In this document: positions 38,821-47,715 of the stretch, one piece after another
Layout: every line of letters starts with the position of its first letter
Numbering within the stretch: the first letter of the stretch is position 1
Assembly: GCF_029428675.1 (NCBI RefSeq)
Contig: NZ_JAJNEL010000001.1
Span: forward strand, 1,736,001 to 1,800,000
Direction of reading: 5' to 3'
DNA from: Streptomyces sp. JH14
Lineage (GTDB): Bacteria > Actinomycetota > Actinomycetes > Streptomycetales > Streptomycetaceae
DNA: 64,000 nucleotides
The notes under the pieces: generated by a model
Databases searched by the model: none
What the model was told of the DNA's origin: nothing
What the model saw: only the letters and a program-made list of their open reading frames with translations
Program-made: the position numbers and the translations under genes

Positions 38821-39471
38821 ATGCGCATCCACACGTTGAAGCGGCGTATCGCCGCGCTTGGCACCGTCCTGGGGCTGGGCGTCGCGCTGCCGTTCACCCT
38901 CGGGGTCACCCCCGCTCAGGCGCAGGCCCAGCTGGACATCACCAAGACCCATGTCGGGGACTTCTCCCGCGGTGGGGAGGGGATCTACCGCGTCACCGTC
39001 ATCAACAGCGGCACCGAGGCGACCCCGTCCGGGACTCGGATGACGGACGTCCTCCCCACCGGGCTCACTTCCCCGAGGGTGCGGTTCTTCAGCAACAACT
39101 CGGCCCCGGTTTCCTGCACAAGCCCCGGCGGGGACCGGTTGGTCTGCGACACCGGCGTGCTGCAGCCCGGTGACAACTACACGCTGGAACTCGTCACCGA
39201 CGTCGACGCCGACGCTCCCTGCACCATCACCAACATCGCCACTGTCGTCGGCCTCACCGGTGGCATCAGCGACTCGGCCAGCGACCCGACCAACATCCCC
39301 GGCCCCAACTGCAACGGCGGAGGCGGCGGAGGCGGGTCGCTGCTCCCCATCAGCCTCAGCGGCGTGATCCCGATGTTCAACAACATCAGCACGAACACCA
39401 ACATCAACAGCCCCGGCGCCACCAACACCAGCAAGCAGCACTTCAAGGTGACCGCGCCGACGGATCAGTAG
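38821..39471 (+). CDS. Secreted DUF11-like surface protein
   Basis: A 216-residue exported protein. The signal peptide (residues about 1-33) ends TPAQAQA. One DUF11-type beta-sandwich follows (LDITKTHVGDFSRGGEGIYR, then VTVINSGT and MTDVLPTGL), with Cys pairs CTSPGGDRLVC and CTITN. A Gly-rich hinge and an Asn/Thr/Ser-rich tail complete it. There is no LPxTG anchor. DUF11 domains occur in surface or secreted actinobacterial proteins. The ATG at 38821 has GAAGG upstream. A 16-bp palindrome (ATCCGTCGCGACGGAT, 38781-38796) in front of it may be an operator. Confidence 0.75.
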   Translation: MRIHTLKRRIAALGTVLGLGVALPFTLGVTPAQAQAQLDITKTHVGDFSRGGEGIYRVTVINSGTEATPSGTRMTDVLPTGLTSPRVRFFSNNSAPVSCTSPGGDRLVCDTGVLQPGDNYTLELVTDVDADAPCTITNIATVVGLTGGISDSASDPTNIPGPNCNGGGGGGGSLLPISLSGVIPMFNNISTNTNINSPGATNTSKQHFKVTAPTDQ

Positions 39472-39600
39472 GTCTCCACCACCTTGACCTGCTCCTCCGT
39501 GACCTCCACTTCCACGACCTGGAACGAGCGGAACTGGCACGCGCGGTACGTGCAGTTGAGGCACCGCACTCTCCTGGCACAGGAGTAGGGCGAGAGCGGC

Positions 39601-39765
39601 GGCCGTACATGCCGACATCGGTGGATCGTGCGCGGGCACTGGCGCAACCACTACTACTCCTCGCGCAAGGCCAACCGGCCCACCTGGATCGACCAGCACA
39701 TCAAGGGCCCGGACGGTGCGCCAATCCTGGACCCGGAAAAGCTCGTCAACCTCCTGCGCCGCTGA
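39601..39765 (+). pseudogene. 3' fragment of a mobile-element hypothetical gene
   Basis: The + frame ending at TGA 39763-39765 reads HRWIVRGHWRNHYYSSRKAN, then WIDQHIKGPDGAPILDPEKL. It resembles the C-terminus of a hypothetical protein common in Streptomyces integrative elements. No start or upstream coding sequence is present, so only the tail remains. Confidence 0.5.
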
Positions 39766-39887
39766 CACCCACCAGACGCACCAGTGCCCGCCTCTCCGTA
39801 CAGGGGAGGCGGGCACCTCGTGAAATCCCCGGACCCGCGCGTGCCGGGCACGCGCTACTGCTCCTCATGAACGTAGCCACTTGCCCA

Positions 39888-40763
39888 TCACCGCATCCGC
39901 GTCACGGTCAGCGTCCCGTGTCGGCCCGACCCGGCCAGCACCTCGACCACCAGGTCGGTGTCGAGCCGGGTGTAGATCTCCTGGTCGGCTCTCCCGGAGC
40001 CGGTCTCGGGGGCGTCGGCGAGTACCTGGCCGATGTGGGCGGCGAGGCCAGCCGTGAGCCTGGCGGTCACCCGCACCCGGTTCTCCCCTGCGGCTACTAC
40101 CGCCAGGTTCCGCGGCCGCGCCCGGGGCCCGGTGTACCCGACGACCTGGGCGTTGATGGTGTCTGCGTGCCTGACCTTCACCCATCCGCGGCGCCCGAAC
40201 GGGTAGCCGCCCTCGGCCCGCTTCGCGACGATCCCCTCAATGCCTTGCGCTTGCAGCGCCCGGTACCAGTGCTCTGCCGTCTCGTAGTCGTCCGTGGCCG
40301 GCGCGGCCTGAATCGGCGGGCCGGCGTCGGCGAGCAGGTCCAGGAGCAGCGCGCGCCGCTCCGTGTACGGGCGTCCGGCGACGGCGCCGTGCACGGGGTG
40401 CTGCAGGACATCCCAGACCACATACGAAGCCGGGTACTGGGCGGCCAGCTGGCGGGCCCGCATCAGGGATGATGCCGCTCTCGCCTGTGCGGCCCCGAAG
40501 TCGATTCGGCCGTCCCGCCACACGACCGCCTCCCCGTCCAGGACCGTCCCCCGCGGCAGGGCGGTCATCCCGGCGGTGGCCAGGTCCATCCAGTGCGTGG
40601 TGACGACCCGACCGGACCGGGCGTACAGGGTGACGGTGTCCTCGGTGCGCACCATGACGGTCCGGTGCCCGTCGAACTTGGGCTCGTACCACCACCCGGG
40701 CCCGTGCGGCACGGTCGAGACGGGGTAGGCCAGTGCCACCTTGATCGGGAGGTCCACCTTCAT
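39888..40763 (-). CDS. ATP-dependent DNA ligase
   Basis: A 291-residue minimal ligase. The nucleotidyltransferase motifs are complete: motif I YEPKFDGHR with the AMP-accepting Lys at residue 29, motif III VLDGEAVVW, motif IV GIEGIVAKRA and motif V GWVKVR. An OB-fold follows. It lacks extra nuclease or polymerase domains, so it is a stand-alone ligase of the size found in Streptomyces mobile DNA and LigC-type repair. It starts 18 bp after a DUF6233 gene on the same strand and is probably co-transcribed with it. Confidence 0.9.
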   Translation of the reverse strand: MKVDLPIKVALAYPVSTVPHGPGWWYEPKFDGHRTVMVRTEDTVTLYARSGRVVTTHWMDLATAGMTALPRGTVLDGEAVVWRDGRIDFGAAQARAASSLMRARQLAAQYPASYVVWDVLQHPVHGAVAGRPYTERRALLLDLLADAGPPIQAAPATDDYETAEHWYRALQAQGIEGIVAKRAEGGYPFGRRGWVKVRHADTINAQVVGYTGPRARPRNLAVVAAGENRVRVTARLTAGLAAHIGQVLADAPETGSGRADQEIYTRLDTDLVVEVLAGSGRHGTLTVTRMR

Positions 40764-40781
40764 GCTGCGACCAGCGCCTGA

Positions 40782-41117
40782 TCACAGCACTCCGAGCGCG
40801 GTGTCCGGCCGACAGTAGACGCAGGCCCGGATCCCCTCGGTGAGGGCCGCGAGAGCCTGCTCGCGGCTGATGGTGCGCTGCCGCTTCCCGGCCATCCGGC
40901 ATCCGCCGACGTGCACCTCGATGGGTGGGCGGCCGACGCCGATGCCGAGCTCGACAATCCAGTCCGGGGTGGGCGGCCGCCGCTCCTCGCCCTGCCGCTT
41001 CTCCCGCTCCCGCTGCTCGGCTGCCGCGATGGCTTCGTCGATTCGGGCCAACCACATTGCGTACCAGGTCCGCAGCGTGCGGAGGCGAGACAGATCAGGG
41101 GGCAGGAGATCGGACAC
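40782..41117 (-). CDS. DUF6233 family protein
   Basis: A 111-residue protein (GTG at 41117) with PPDLSRLRTLRTWYAMWLAR, PDWIVELGIGVGRPP, VHVGGCRMAGKRQR and CVYCRPDTALGVL. These match the Streptomyces family known as DUF6233, whose function is unknown. The conserved Cys at GGC and CxxC may bind metal. Related genes are at 49292 (+) and a broken one at 52527 (-). Confidence 0.75.
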   Translation of the reverse strand: MSDLLPPDLSRLRTLRTWYAMWLARIDEAIAAAEQREREKRQGEERRPPTPDWIVELGIGVGRPPIEVHVGGCRMAGKRQRTISREQALAALTEGIRACVYCRPDTALGVL

Positions 41118-41216
41118 GTGTTCGAGTCTACGTCCGGACGTGTGTGCACTATCGGGGCATCACCGTGCCAGCATGGTGCGCACCATCCGACAACCGACGA
41201 GAGGAGCCGCGGCCAC

Positions 41217-41540
41217 ATGACCGACGCCGACCTGCTGCGGACCCTCGGCGTGGACCCCCTGAAGCTGGACCCGGCCCCACCGTCGCCATGGAGGAGCGCG
41301 GGGGCCGAACGGCTCGCCGGCCGTCATCCGTGCGTGCGCTGCGGCAAGCCCTCGACCGTGGCCGGCGTCGTCGACACGCTCGAACATGGCCGCCGCTGGC
41401 TGGACCGCTGCACGCCCTGCCTCATCGCCACCACCCCACGCGGTGGCCCCCGTGCGCCGCTGGCGGACACCGTGGCCGTGCCGCGAGAGGCAGCCCGCGA
41501 GGCCGGGGTCAGCCTGACCATCGTGACCGACGAGTCGTAG
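41217..41540 (+). CDS. Hypothetical Cys-containing accessory protein
   Basis: A 107-residue protein, with the ATG at 41217 preceded by GAGGAG. HPCVRCGKPS and RCTPCL form a probable zinc ribbon. A second gene starts 9 bp after its stop. It is divergent from the DUF6233/ligase pair. Such proteins are frequent in Streptomyces accessory DNA. The function is unknown. Confidence 0.6.
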   Translation: MTDADLLRTLGVDPLKLDPAPPSPWRSAGAERLAGRHPCVRCGKPSTVAGVVDTLEHGRRWLDRCTPCLIATTPRGGPRAPLADTVAVPREAAREAGVSLTIVTDES

Positions 41541-41549
41541 CCTGCCGTC

Positions 41550-41753
41550 GTGGACAACCAGCGCTACCACCTGACCCTGACGATCGGCGGGCGGCCCATC
41601 ATGCACGGCTGGTGGCCCGAACTGAAGTTCGCCGAGCGTAAGTTCGCGGCCTGGGTCGGCGAGCGCGGCAGCGTCGAAGGCACCCGGATCACGCTCACCG
41701 ACGAGGCGGACGGCGGGCGGGTGCTGAAGTTCTGGCCAGACGAAGGCCGGTGA
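41550..41753 (+). CDS. Small hypothetical protein
   Basis: A 67-residue protein with a GTG start, nine bases after the upstream gene's stop. It reads as one compact beta-rich domain (YHLTLTIGGRPIMHGWWPE, RITLTDEADGGRVL). The operon-like spacing supports it. The function is unknown. Confidence 0.5.
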   Translation: MDNQRYHLTLTIGGRPIMHGWWPELKFAERKFAAWVGERGSVEGTRITLTDEADGGRVLKFWPDEGR

Positions 41754-41956
41754 TACCGCCCGCACTGTCGGCGGCGCCTGCGACACTGGCCAGGGCCGTG
41801 CCGCGTCCCCCGTCGGCGGGGCCACCTGCCGTCCGGGCCGACTGTTATACCGGCCTCCTAGACTCGATACATCAATCCCCAGGGCCGCTGGGCCCGCGAA
41901 CAGGGGGAATGCTTCCCGCCCCGCCCGGAACAGCGCCCGGGTGGGGCGGAGCTGCC

Positions 41957-42095
41957 TCAGCCGTCCTCGGGCTCCGGGTGCAGGACCGCCTTCTTCACGG
42001 CCATCTCTAGCTCGTACCGGGATACTCCCGCCGCCTCGGCGTGCGCGGTCAGTGCGGCCTGGAACCGTTCGGCGACCTCGCGCCACGCGGCCTAG
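41957..42095 (-). pseudogene. C-terminal remnant of an accessory protein
   Basis: The minus frame AAWREVAERFQAALTAHAEA, then ELEMAVKKAVLHPEPEDG, ends at a TGA (41957-41959) and is preceded by an in-frame TAG, so only about 45 codons of a larger protein remain. It resembles the tail of helical hypothetical proteins in Streptomyces elements. Confidence 0.4.
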
Positions 42096-42237
42096 CCTAG
42101 CTCTACGCAAATCGGTCAGCGACGTCTGGAGCAGCCTCGCCCGTGCCATCGGGAGCTCTGGCGGTCCAAGGGCGGTGGACGGGGTTGCTGTACTTCGTTG
42201 CTGTACCGCATGCCCTGGCCGCGCTTAGCGTGGTGGC

Positions 42238-42744
42238 GTGAACTTCAAGCCGGAGGTCGAGAGACACTGCGAGAGGTGCGGAACTACCTTTCCTGGCAAC
42301 CGGATCGGTCGCCCTAAGCTGTACTGCTCGCGTAAATGCCAGCGGGCTGCGGCAAAGGAGTACTACGGCGTTCGAGGCACCGCGCCGTCGTCTTGTGCTC
42401 AGTGCTCCGTGGCGATCAAGCAGCCTACATCTGGGCGTTTGCGGCATTTCTGCTCGGATCGATGCCGAAAGGCGTGGGGCACGGCCAACGGCAGGCAGAT
42501 CGATCCTCTTGTTCGACAGTTCATACGAACCGGAGAAGCTGCAGGCAAGCTGACCCACGCCCACATAATGGGCAACATTCACCTGACACGCCGTCACACG
42601 CAAGAGGTCCGAGCAACCGTTCTGGCGCTACTGGACCTGCTGGATCAAGCCCATGATCTTGCTGGCAAGGCTGAACTGATTCAGCTCATCGAGACTCTAC
42701 GAGACCGCTGGGATGATCCCCGGCCCGGTGACACGGGCCTGTAG
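42238..42744 (+). CDS. Double zinc-knuckle hypothetical protein
   Basis: A 168-residue protein (GTG at 42238). Two tandem C-x2-C ... C-x3-C modules occupy the N-terminal half (CERCGTTFPGN and YCSRKC; CAQCSVAI and FCSDRC), like a duplicated zinc finger binding nucleic acid. The C-terminal half is helical. AT-richer than its neighbours, so probably acquired. The role is unknown; a DNA-binding regulator is one option. Confidence 0.65.
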   Translation: MNFKPEVERHCERCGTTFPGNRIGRPKLYCSRKCQRAAAKEYYGVRGTAPSSCAQCSVAIKQPTSGRLRHFCSDRCRKAWGTANGRQIDPLVRQFIRTGEAAGKLTHAHIMGNIHLTRRHTQEVRATVLALLDLLDQAHDLAGKAELIQLIETLRDRWDDPRPGDTGL

Positions 42745-42784
42745 GCGTCTTGAACAGCCACGACTTTTTGCCTCGGACGAAACC

Positions 42785-43009
42785 ATGGCGTCAACTTGGT
42801 CGGCAGACAGCGGGGAGCCATCATCTTTTTGTCGTTCCTGCGCCCAAACTCCTTCAATGGAGAGCTGGGCCATTTTGCTGTCTGGGCCGCTGCTCCTCGC
42901 TGAAGGAGTAGTGGCCCTCTCTATGTTCGGGAGGGCTTGGAGCAAGGGGCCCGCCCGCGGATGTGGAGTCGCGACGGGCGAGCCCAGGGACCTGGAGGCC
43001 CGTAAGTGA
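42785..43009 (+). CDS. Small membrane protein, possible
   Basis: A 74-codon frame with one hydrophobic helix (WAILLSGPLLLAEGVVALSM). The only support is the 4-bp GTGA overlap with the next gene, which also encodes a membrane protein. No family recognised. Confidence 0.35.
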   Translation: MASTWSADSGEPSSFCRSCAQTPSMESWAILLSGPLLLAEGVVALSMFGRAWSKGPARGCGVATGEPRDLEARK

Positions 43010-43293
43010 CAGTGACCGTTGGCGCGGTACCCATGGCGATCTTCATAGTGGCGTGCTTTGTTGCCTACCTGGTGTTTCGGCATTCGTCGCGAGATGCGCA
43101 TGGGGCGCCTATACGAGGCGACCTAGGAGCTGCGATTGCTGCCGCTGGCATCGTCGTAACCGCTCTGGCTTGGCTACTTGGCGCGCGAGGGGGCTCTGGA
43201 GACGAGACATCCAGGCCTCAGGACGGGGTACCTGCTGTCTCGCAATCCCCAACGCCTCGAAGTAGTGAACCACTCGTGCAGCAGCCTCGCTGA
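43006..43293 (+). CDS. Small membrane protein
   Basis: A 95-residue protein with two hydrophobic segments (PMAIFIVACFVAYLVF and AAIAAAGIVVTALAWLLG) and a Ser/Pro/Gln-rich tail. The GTG at 43006 overlaps the upstream stop. The function is unknown. Confidence 0.5.
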   Translation: MTVTVGAVPMAIFIVACFVAYLVFRHSSRDAHGAPIRGDLGAAIAAAGIVVTALAWLLGARGGSGDETSRPQDGVPAVSQSPTPRSSEPLVQQPR

Positions 43294-43416
43294 AGGGCGG
43301 TGAGGACTCAATGGCCGAGTCAAGGCGGCAGATGGCGCCGGTGGACTGCAACTGGCGCGCCCTGACGACCTTGCCGGCCAAGACTTCGACGCCGTCCACC
43401 CCATTCGCGGCGAGAT

Positions 43417-43462
43417 CGAGCAGAAGGCCACCGCCTAGGAAGCCGGTGGCCTTCTGCTCGAC
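43417..43462 (+). terminator. Strong hairpin after a decayed gene
   Basis: Perfect 18-bp arms (43417-43434 and 43445-43462) around a 10-base loop containing the TAG of a short + frame (GQDFDAVHPIRGEIEQKATA). That frame looks like the surviving tail of an unidentified gene. Confidence 0.75.
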
Positions 43463-43605
43463 CGGTGTACCTGTCACCTGCGCTGATGGTCCGCAGCCGT
43501 CCGCGCTCGTCCGCTGTTGTTCGCTGGCGTCGTCACGCAGTTACTGAGGATTTCGTGTTGTCGTCGGGTAGTGACGGTTGATGATCCCTGCGATATGCCC
43601 TTGGT

Positions 43606-43728
43606 GTGCGTTATCCGGAGGGCGGGGGCCTTACCGCTGAGCGTCGGGCATTTCGTGAGGGGATCCGGCTCCAGGCCGGTCGGCGGTTAGCGGCGGGTGA
43701 GAGCACCGCTATCCGTGCGCTGCGCCCA
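43606..43728 (+). pseudogene. IS630-type transposase N-terminal fragment
   Basis: GTG-started VRYPEGGGLTAERRAFREGI, then RLQAGRRLAAGES, is the typical N-terminus of IS630-family transposases. Homology stops after about 40 residues at the end of the LysR gene. The DDE domain is absent. Confidence 0.65.
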
Positions 43729-44557
43729 CCGATGTCGCTGTGCGGACCAGCGCCGCAGTTGCCCTGGAGCGGGACTGTTGGGGCCAGGCGATCGACAAGG
43801 TGGCCGGGGGCGCGTCCGGGACCTCGCGGTACCTGATGCCCGGGCGCGGGTATCGGCGGCACACGGATTCCGGGAGCACGGTGACCACGTCTCCGAGTTC
43901 GACGAGCTTGAGCAGTTGGGCGAGGTCCTGGATCGCGTACCGGTCGACGATCGTGTCGAGGTAGCGGGCCAGACATCCCTGAGTGTCCTGCTCGGTGGGC
44001 GGGAGACCGAGGTCGGCGAGAGTGATGCGGTCCCTGGCGGCCAGCGGGTGGTTGGCCGGGAGGGCGGCCAGGCGGCGTTCGACAGTCACCGGCTCCGTGT
44101 CGAGGCCGGTGCGGTCGAACGGTTCGTAGATCAGGGCCGCGTCGGCTTCGCCCCGGCGCAGCAGGCTGGGCTGGTCGCGCCAGCCGGAGAGTCGGATGGT
44201 GACCGGCTCGGCCGAGGGTTCGGCGGCGTACCGGGCGAGGATGGACTCCAGCAGGCCCCCGTCGCCGTCGGCCTTCACGGCGAGCACCAGCTTCGGCTCG
44301 GCCGCGCGTTGTGCCCGGCGCCCGGCTGCTTGAAGGGCGTCCAGCGCGGTCCGCGCCTCCGCGAGCAGTACGGTGCCGGCCGGGGTCAGCGTGACGCTGT
44401 GCGTGGTGCGTTCAAAGAGGGTGATGCCCAGCTCCGCCTCGAGGTTGCGGATGGCGCGCGACAGCGGAGGGGCGGAGATGCCGAGGCGCTCTGCTGCGCG
44501 GGCGAAGTTGAGTTCTTCGGCGACGGCGACGAAATAGCGCAGCGGGCGGGACTCCAC
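43709..44557 (-). CDS. LysR-family transcriptional regulator
   Basis: A 282-residue regulator. The N-terminal winged HTH (LRYFVAVAEELNFARAAERL, then GISAPPLSRAIRNLE) is followed by a substrate-binding domain. The GTG at 44557 is the first start. It is divergent from the NmrA-like gene at 44651, the standard arrangement for a LysR protein and its target. Its last codons overlap an IS630 fragment, so the original C-terminus may have been altered. Confidence 0.85.
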   Translation of the reverse strand: MESRPLRYFVAVAEELNFARAAERLGISAPPLSRAIRNLEAELGITLFERTTHSVTLTPAGTVLLAEARTALDALQAAGRRAQRAAEPKLVLAVKADGDGGLLESILARYAAEPSAEPVTIRLSGWRDQPSLLRRGEADAALIYEPFDRTGLDTEPVTVERRLAALPANHPLAARDRITLADLGLPPTEQDTQGCLARYLDTIVDRYAIQDLAQLLKLVELGDVVTVLPESVCRRYPRPGIRYREVPDAPPATLSIAWPQQSRSRATAALVRTATSVGAAHG

Positions 44558-44650
44558 GGCCTGGCACCTCCGTTTGGTATGTCCCTGAGGGTAACAAGCG
44601 GGATCCCTGCGATCCTTCCGTTCTGCCGGGCCGGATCAGATGCTTCTTCC

Positions 44651-45526
44651 ATGATTGTCATCACCACTCCCACCGGCCAGATCGGCCGACAGGTCCTCGA
44701 CGCCCTGCTCGACGGCGAACAGCCGGTCCGCGTGATAGCCCGTGACCCTTCCTGGCTTCCCGCCCGGGCGCGCAAGCGGGTCGAGGTCGTCCCCGGCTCG
44801 CACGGCGACCTCGATGTCGTCATGGAAGCGTTCGCGGGCGCCGACAGCGTGTTCTGGGTGGTGCCTCCGAACTCCCGGACAAACAGCATCGAAGGCCACT
44901 ACCTGAACTGGACCCGCCCCGCGTGCGAGGCGATCACCCGTCACGGCGTCAACCGTGTCGTCGCCGTATCGACCATGGGCACCGGGATCGAGAAGAACGC
45001 CGGGCACCTGACGGCGTCCGTGGCCAAGGACGAGCTCATCAGGTCGACGGGGGTGAGTTTCCGGGCGCTGCGGGCGGCGGCCTTCATGGAGAACCTACTC
45101 ATGCAGGTCGAGGCAATCAGGAACCAGGGCACGTTCTTCCTCCCGGCCGTGGCGGACCGGGTGCTCGCGACGATCGCCACCCGCGACATCGCCGCGACGG
45201 CCGCGCGGCTGCTGCTCGACGACTCCTGGAGCGGGCAGGACGGCGTCCCGCTGGTCAGCCCCGACCGTATCTCCCCCAACGGCATGGCTCGGATCATGTC
45301 CGAGGTGCTCGAGCGGCCGGTCCGCTGCCAGCAGGTCCCCCTCGACGCGTACAAGGAGACGGCTCTGAGCCGTGGGGCGAGCGAAGCCTGGGCACGGGGC
45401 CTGGTCGACATGGCCGCAGCCCAGATCGACGGCGCGTATGACGCCGAGCACCACTCCGCGCAGCCCTCCCCCACCGGTTTCCGCGAGTGGTGCGAAAAGG
45501 TGCTCAGGCCGGCTGTTCTGGCCTGA
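44651..45526 (+). CDS. NmrA-like NAD(P)-binding protein
   Basis: A 291-residue atypical short-chain dehydrogenase. The Rossmann fingerprint TTPTGQIGRQV stands at the N-terminus. DADSVFWVV-type and GVNRVVAVSTMGTG strands follow, and the catalytic Tyr/Lys pair is not obvious, which suggests a redox sensor or quinone-reductase-like role (NmrA/QOR2 group). The ATG is at 44651. Divergent LysR control is likely. Confidence 0.85.
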   Translation: MIVITTPTGQIGRQVLDALLDGEQPVRVIARDPSWLPARARKRVEVVPGSHGDLDVVMEAFAGADSVFWVVPPNSRTNSIEGHYLNWTRPACEAITRHGVNRVVAVSTMGTGIEKNAGHLTASVAKDELIRSTGVSFRALRAAAFMENLLMQVEAIRNQGTFFLPAVADRVLATIATRDIAATAARLLLDDSWSGQDGVPLVSPDRISPNGMARIMSEVLERPVRCQQVPLDAYKETALSRGASEAWARGLVDMAAAQIDGAYDAEHHSAQPSPTGFREWCEKVLRPAVLA

Positions 45527-45779
45527 GCCGCAGCGGACGTCGGTCTCGGTGTGGCAGCGGCGGCTCGGTCGCCAACCGGATCCACTTCGCTGTCGAGGCG
45601 ACCGCCGCCACCGCCGAGACCGACGGCCACTTCAGGAGTTCGAGCCGCGCTCCGCACGGCCTGCGGGATGTGGTTCAACTAGGCGGCTTAGGATCGGTAC
45701 TTGACCGCCTCGCGCCGCTGTCGTCTGCCGACGTTGATGTCATCTGGTGATGTCAGCCGTGGGGGAGGATCCGGGGCCA

Positions 45780-46082
45780 TCAGTGGCGGAAGCGCGCGGT
45801 GTCGCCTTCGACGTGGATGAGGAAGTCTTCGATCGTCTCAGAGCCGGGGACTGCGATCAGGGCCAGCTTGAGAGCATCGACAGCTTCCAGGGTCCTGATG
45901 ATCTCGTCCTCGTCGCTATCGTCGCTCTCAACGGCTCTGGTCCATGCTTCCACGGTGGGTCGCAAAGGCTCCCAAGCGGAAGTCGGCCTGAAGCGACATT
46001 CAAACCACGGCTGGGCTACCTGGTCGAGCACAAGGGTGCCAACGTGCACGTCCCCCTGCATCAACCACCATGATCGACTCAC
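45780..46082 (-). CDS. Hypothetical accessory protein
   Basis: A 100-residue acidic protein: GTLVLDQVAQPWFECRFRPT, VEAWTRAVESDDSDEDEIIR and ETIEDFLIHVEGDTARFRH. GTG start at 46082 with GAAGGGA upstream. It resembles small Streptomyces proteins found with immunity-type genes, but no function can be assigned. Confidence 0.55.
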   Translation of the reverse strand: MSRSWWLMQGDVHVGTLVLDQVAQPWFECRFRPTSAWEPLRPTVEAWTRAVESDDSDEDEIIRTLEAVDALKLALIAVPGSETIEDFLIHVEGDTARFRH

Positions 46083-46253
46083 AGCCCGTCCCTTCTCACG
46101 GCTGGCAGCACTGTAGGACCTGAGCTTGGGAATCACCGGGCCTTGGGCCCCCATCGGAGAGCTGACCGGCGGGAACGGATACCAAGGGGAACACCAGGAG
46201 CTCGTCTTAGCACCCGTGGTTGACCGTGGTTCCCCGCCCTGTCGGGCACGGAT

Positions 46254-46312
46254 CGGGCACATGGTCCCGGCCGGGCAAGAGCACGCATGGGCACGGCACG
46301 CGTGTCGACGGG
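46254..46312 (+). repeat. Direct repeat, copy 1 (integrase-arm-like)
   Basis: Positions 46263-46312 are identical to 47281-47330 over 50 bp, and a shared CGGGCAC precedes both. The block carries several GGGCACG units and is preceded by GTGGTTCCCCG, as in sequences next to Streptomyces attP sites. Confidence 0.75.
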
Positions 46313-46390
46313 CGAGGCCAGGGACACGCCCCAGCCGATCTGGCGGTGTCGAGACCCGCGCCTTCGGGGTGGCTCTCGGCACGCTTGAAT

Positions 46391-47182
46391 GTGAGGGTGA
46401 CGAAGTGGGGCCGCCCATACGTACCCCGGACCGACGAGCTCGTACCCGTGCTCCTGGATCAGGTGGAGGCAGGGGCCGGTAGCGAGGGCGTGTGGCGCGA
46501 GCTATGGACCATGCTGTGCATCGAGGGCGAGACCCTCGTCCCAGGGAGTCTCGCCGCACTGCCACGTCTGGTCGCGCTCGCCAGGGCTGAAACACAAGCG
46601 CTGGAGATGGCCGGGGCGATCGTGCGCAGCGCGATGACGGACGACCAGGGCGAGCGCATGTTTATGGAAAGCCCCGACGTCATCGCGGAGCTTCGGGAAC
46701 TGGTGGACCGGCGTCTCCGGACGTGTCCGGCCGACTATGTCTGGGGCTTCCGTACCCTTCTCGCGATTGAGGGGCAGTTCCACTGGAGTGCCGCCCTTGG
46801 TGACTTCAGCGACGACTTCTACAGGGTGGCCTGTCCGCACTGCTCCCTGACCGTGACCATCGCCATCAGCGGATACGGGTGCTACTCGGCCTACCGGGAC
46901 TGGGACGCGGGCGATGTCGATAAGCGCGACCTGCGGCCGGCGTCCGTTGCGGAGCTCGACGGCATGGGGCGGTGGATGTACGACCTCGCGGTCCGGGACG
47001 GCCAAGACCGGCTGGCCGAGGGGGTGACGTACCTATTCGGCCGCGCGGAGTGCCCACGCTGTGCCAGCGTGTTTCGCATAGCGGATGAGTACGCAGCCGC
47101 CAACCTCCCGCCGACGCTTTCATCCCTGTGTTCGGGGGATACGCACCCAGCTTGGAAGACGCAGTATGCGGACCGCGGCTGA
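46391..47182 (+). CDS. Hypothetical accessory protein with CxxC pairs
   Basis: A 263-residue protein of unknown function. GTG codons at 46391 and 46397 are both possible starts. It has a helical N-terminal half (VWRELWTMLCIEGETLVPGS) and a C-terminal half with two metal-type pairs, ACPHCSL and ECPRCASV, about 80 residues apart. The last 11 codons (PAWKTQYADRG) lie inside a repeat that recurs at 48134, so the end of the gene may have been captured from a repeat. Long direct repeats flank it on both sides, making the gene look like a small inserted cassette. Confidence 0.6.
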   Translation: MRVTKWGRPYVPRTDELVPVLLDQVEAGAGSEGVWRELWTMLCIEGETLVPGSLAALPRLVALARAETQALEMAGAIVRSAMTDDQGERMFMESPDVIAELRELVDRRLRTCPADYVWGFRTLLAIEGQFHWSAALGDFSDDFYRVACPHCSLTVTIAISGYGCYSAYRDWDAGDVDKRDLRPASVAELDGMGRWMYDLAVRDGQDRLAEGVTYLFGRAECPRCASVFRIADEYAAANLPPTLSSLCSGDTHPAWKTQYADRG

Positions 47183-47213
47183 CCTGGCAAGGCACTGACC
47201 TGGGCCGGAGCGT
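47149..47213 (+). repeat. Diverged repeat, copy A
   Basis: About 65 bp starting AGCTTGGAAGAC and including CTGACCTGG. Homologous to 48134-48199. It is followed by TTCCCCG and GGGCACG units in both places. Confidence 0.6.
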
Positions 47214-47271
47214 GATCAGCGCTGCTGTTCCCCGTGAGTCCCCGCTGCGTCCCGCCGGCACGGGCACGCAG

Positions 47272-47330
47272 CGGGCACGTGGTCCCGGCCGGGCAAGAGC
47301 ACGCATGGGCACGGCACGCGTGTCGACGGG
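47272..47330 (+). repeat. Direct repeat, copy 2 (integrase-arm-like)
   Basis: Second copy of 46254-46312. The two copies are 1018 bp apart and bracket the gene at 46391-47182. Confidence 0.75.
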
Positions 47331-47404
47331 GGAGCGTGACAGACTTGGTTCCCGACCTGCGGTCAGGTCGCCGACCGACTGGTGATGTCAGGTTGGATGG
47401 CCGT

Positions 47405-47671
47405 ATGGAGCGTGTCGAGGCTGAGCTGTTCACGGACGGTGGCAACAACGCAGTGGTGCGCCTGCCCGGCCGTCGCTCCCCTGGTGTACTGATCCAGGGT
47501 GACTCCCTTTCCATCCTCCGGGCCGACGTCGCTGAAGTGGTGGAGGCCTTCGACCAGGGTGACGTGGCTGGAGCCCGCGAGACCGCCTGCCTTCTCCTGG
47601 ACGGCCTCGACGCGCTGCTCGCGCGCTACACCGCTGCGCTGGAAGCGCACGAGATCCCTCGGCCGTACTGA
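47405..47671 (+). CDS. DUF6959-like small protein
   Basis: An 88-residue protein: MERVEAELFTDGGNNAVVRL, PGRRSPGVLIQGDSLSILRA, DGLDALLARYTAALEAH. It matches a family I know as DUF6959, common beside immunity-type genes in Streptomyces; this is from memory. ATG at 47405. The function is unknown. Confidence 0.6.
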   Translation: MERVEAELFTDGGNNAVVRLPGRRSPGVLIQGDSLSILRADVAEVVEAFDQGDVAGARETACLLLDGLDALLARYTAALEAHEIPRPY

Positions 47672-47715
47672 CTTCGCGACGAGGCCTCTGGTGCGAGCAT
47701 GCAACGGGCACGCTG

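Noticed and set aside
41750..42010. A possible gene coupled by GTGA overlap to the gene ending at 41753
   Set aside because: The product is Pro/Ala/Gly-rich with no motif and runs antisense into a recognisable protein tail at 41957-42095.
31557..43000. A secondary-metabolite gene cluster in the accessory region
   Set aside because: No synthase, synthetase or tailoring set is present. The ligase, small DUF proteins and relics are typical of mobile DNA.
42697..43101. A minus-strand frame containing SIEGVWAQERQKDDGSPLSA
   Set aside because: It competes with two coupled plus-strand frames and has no start signal or family. The choice remains uncertain.
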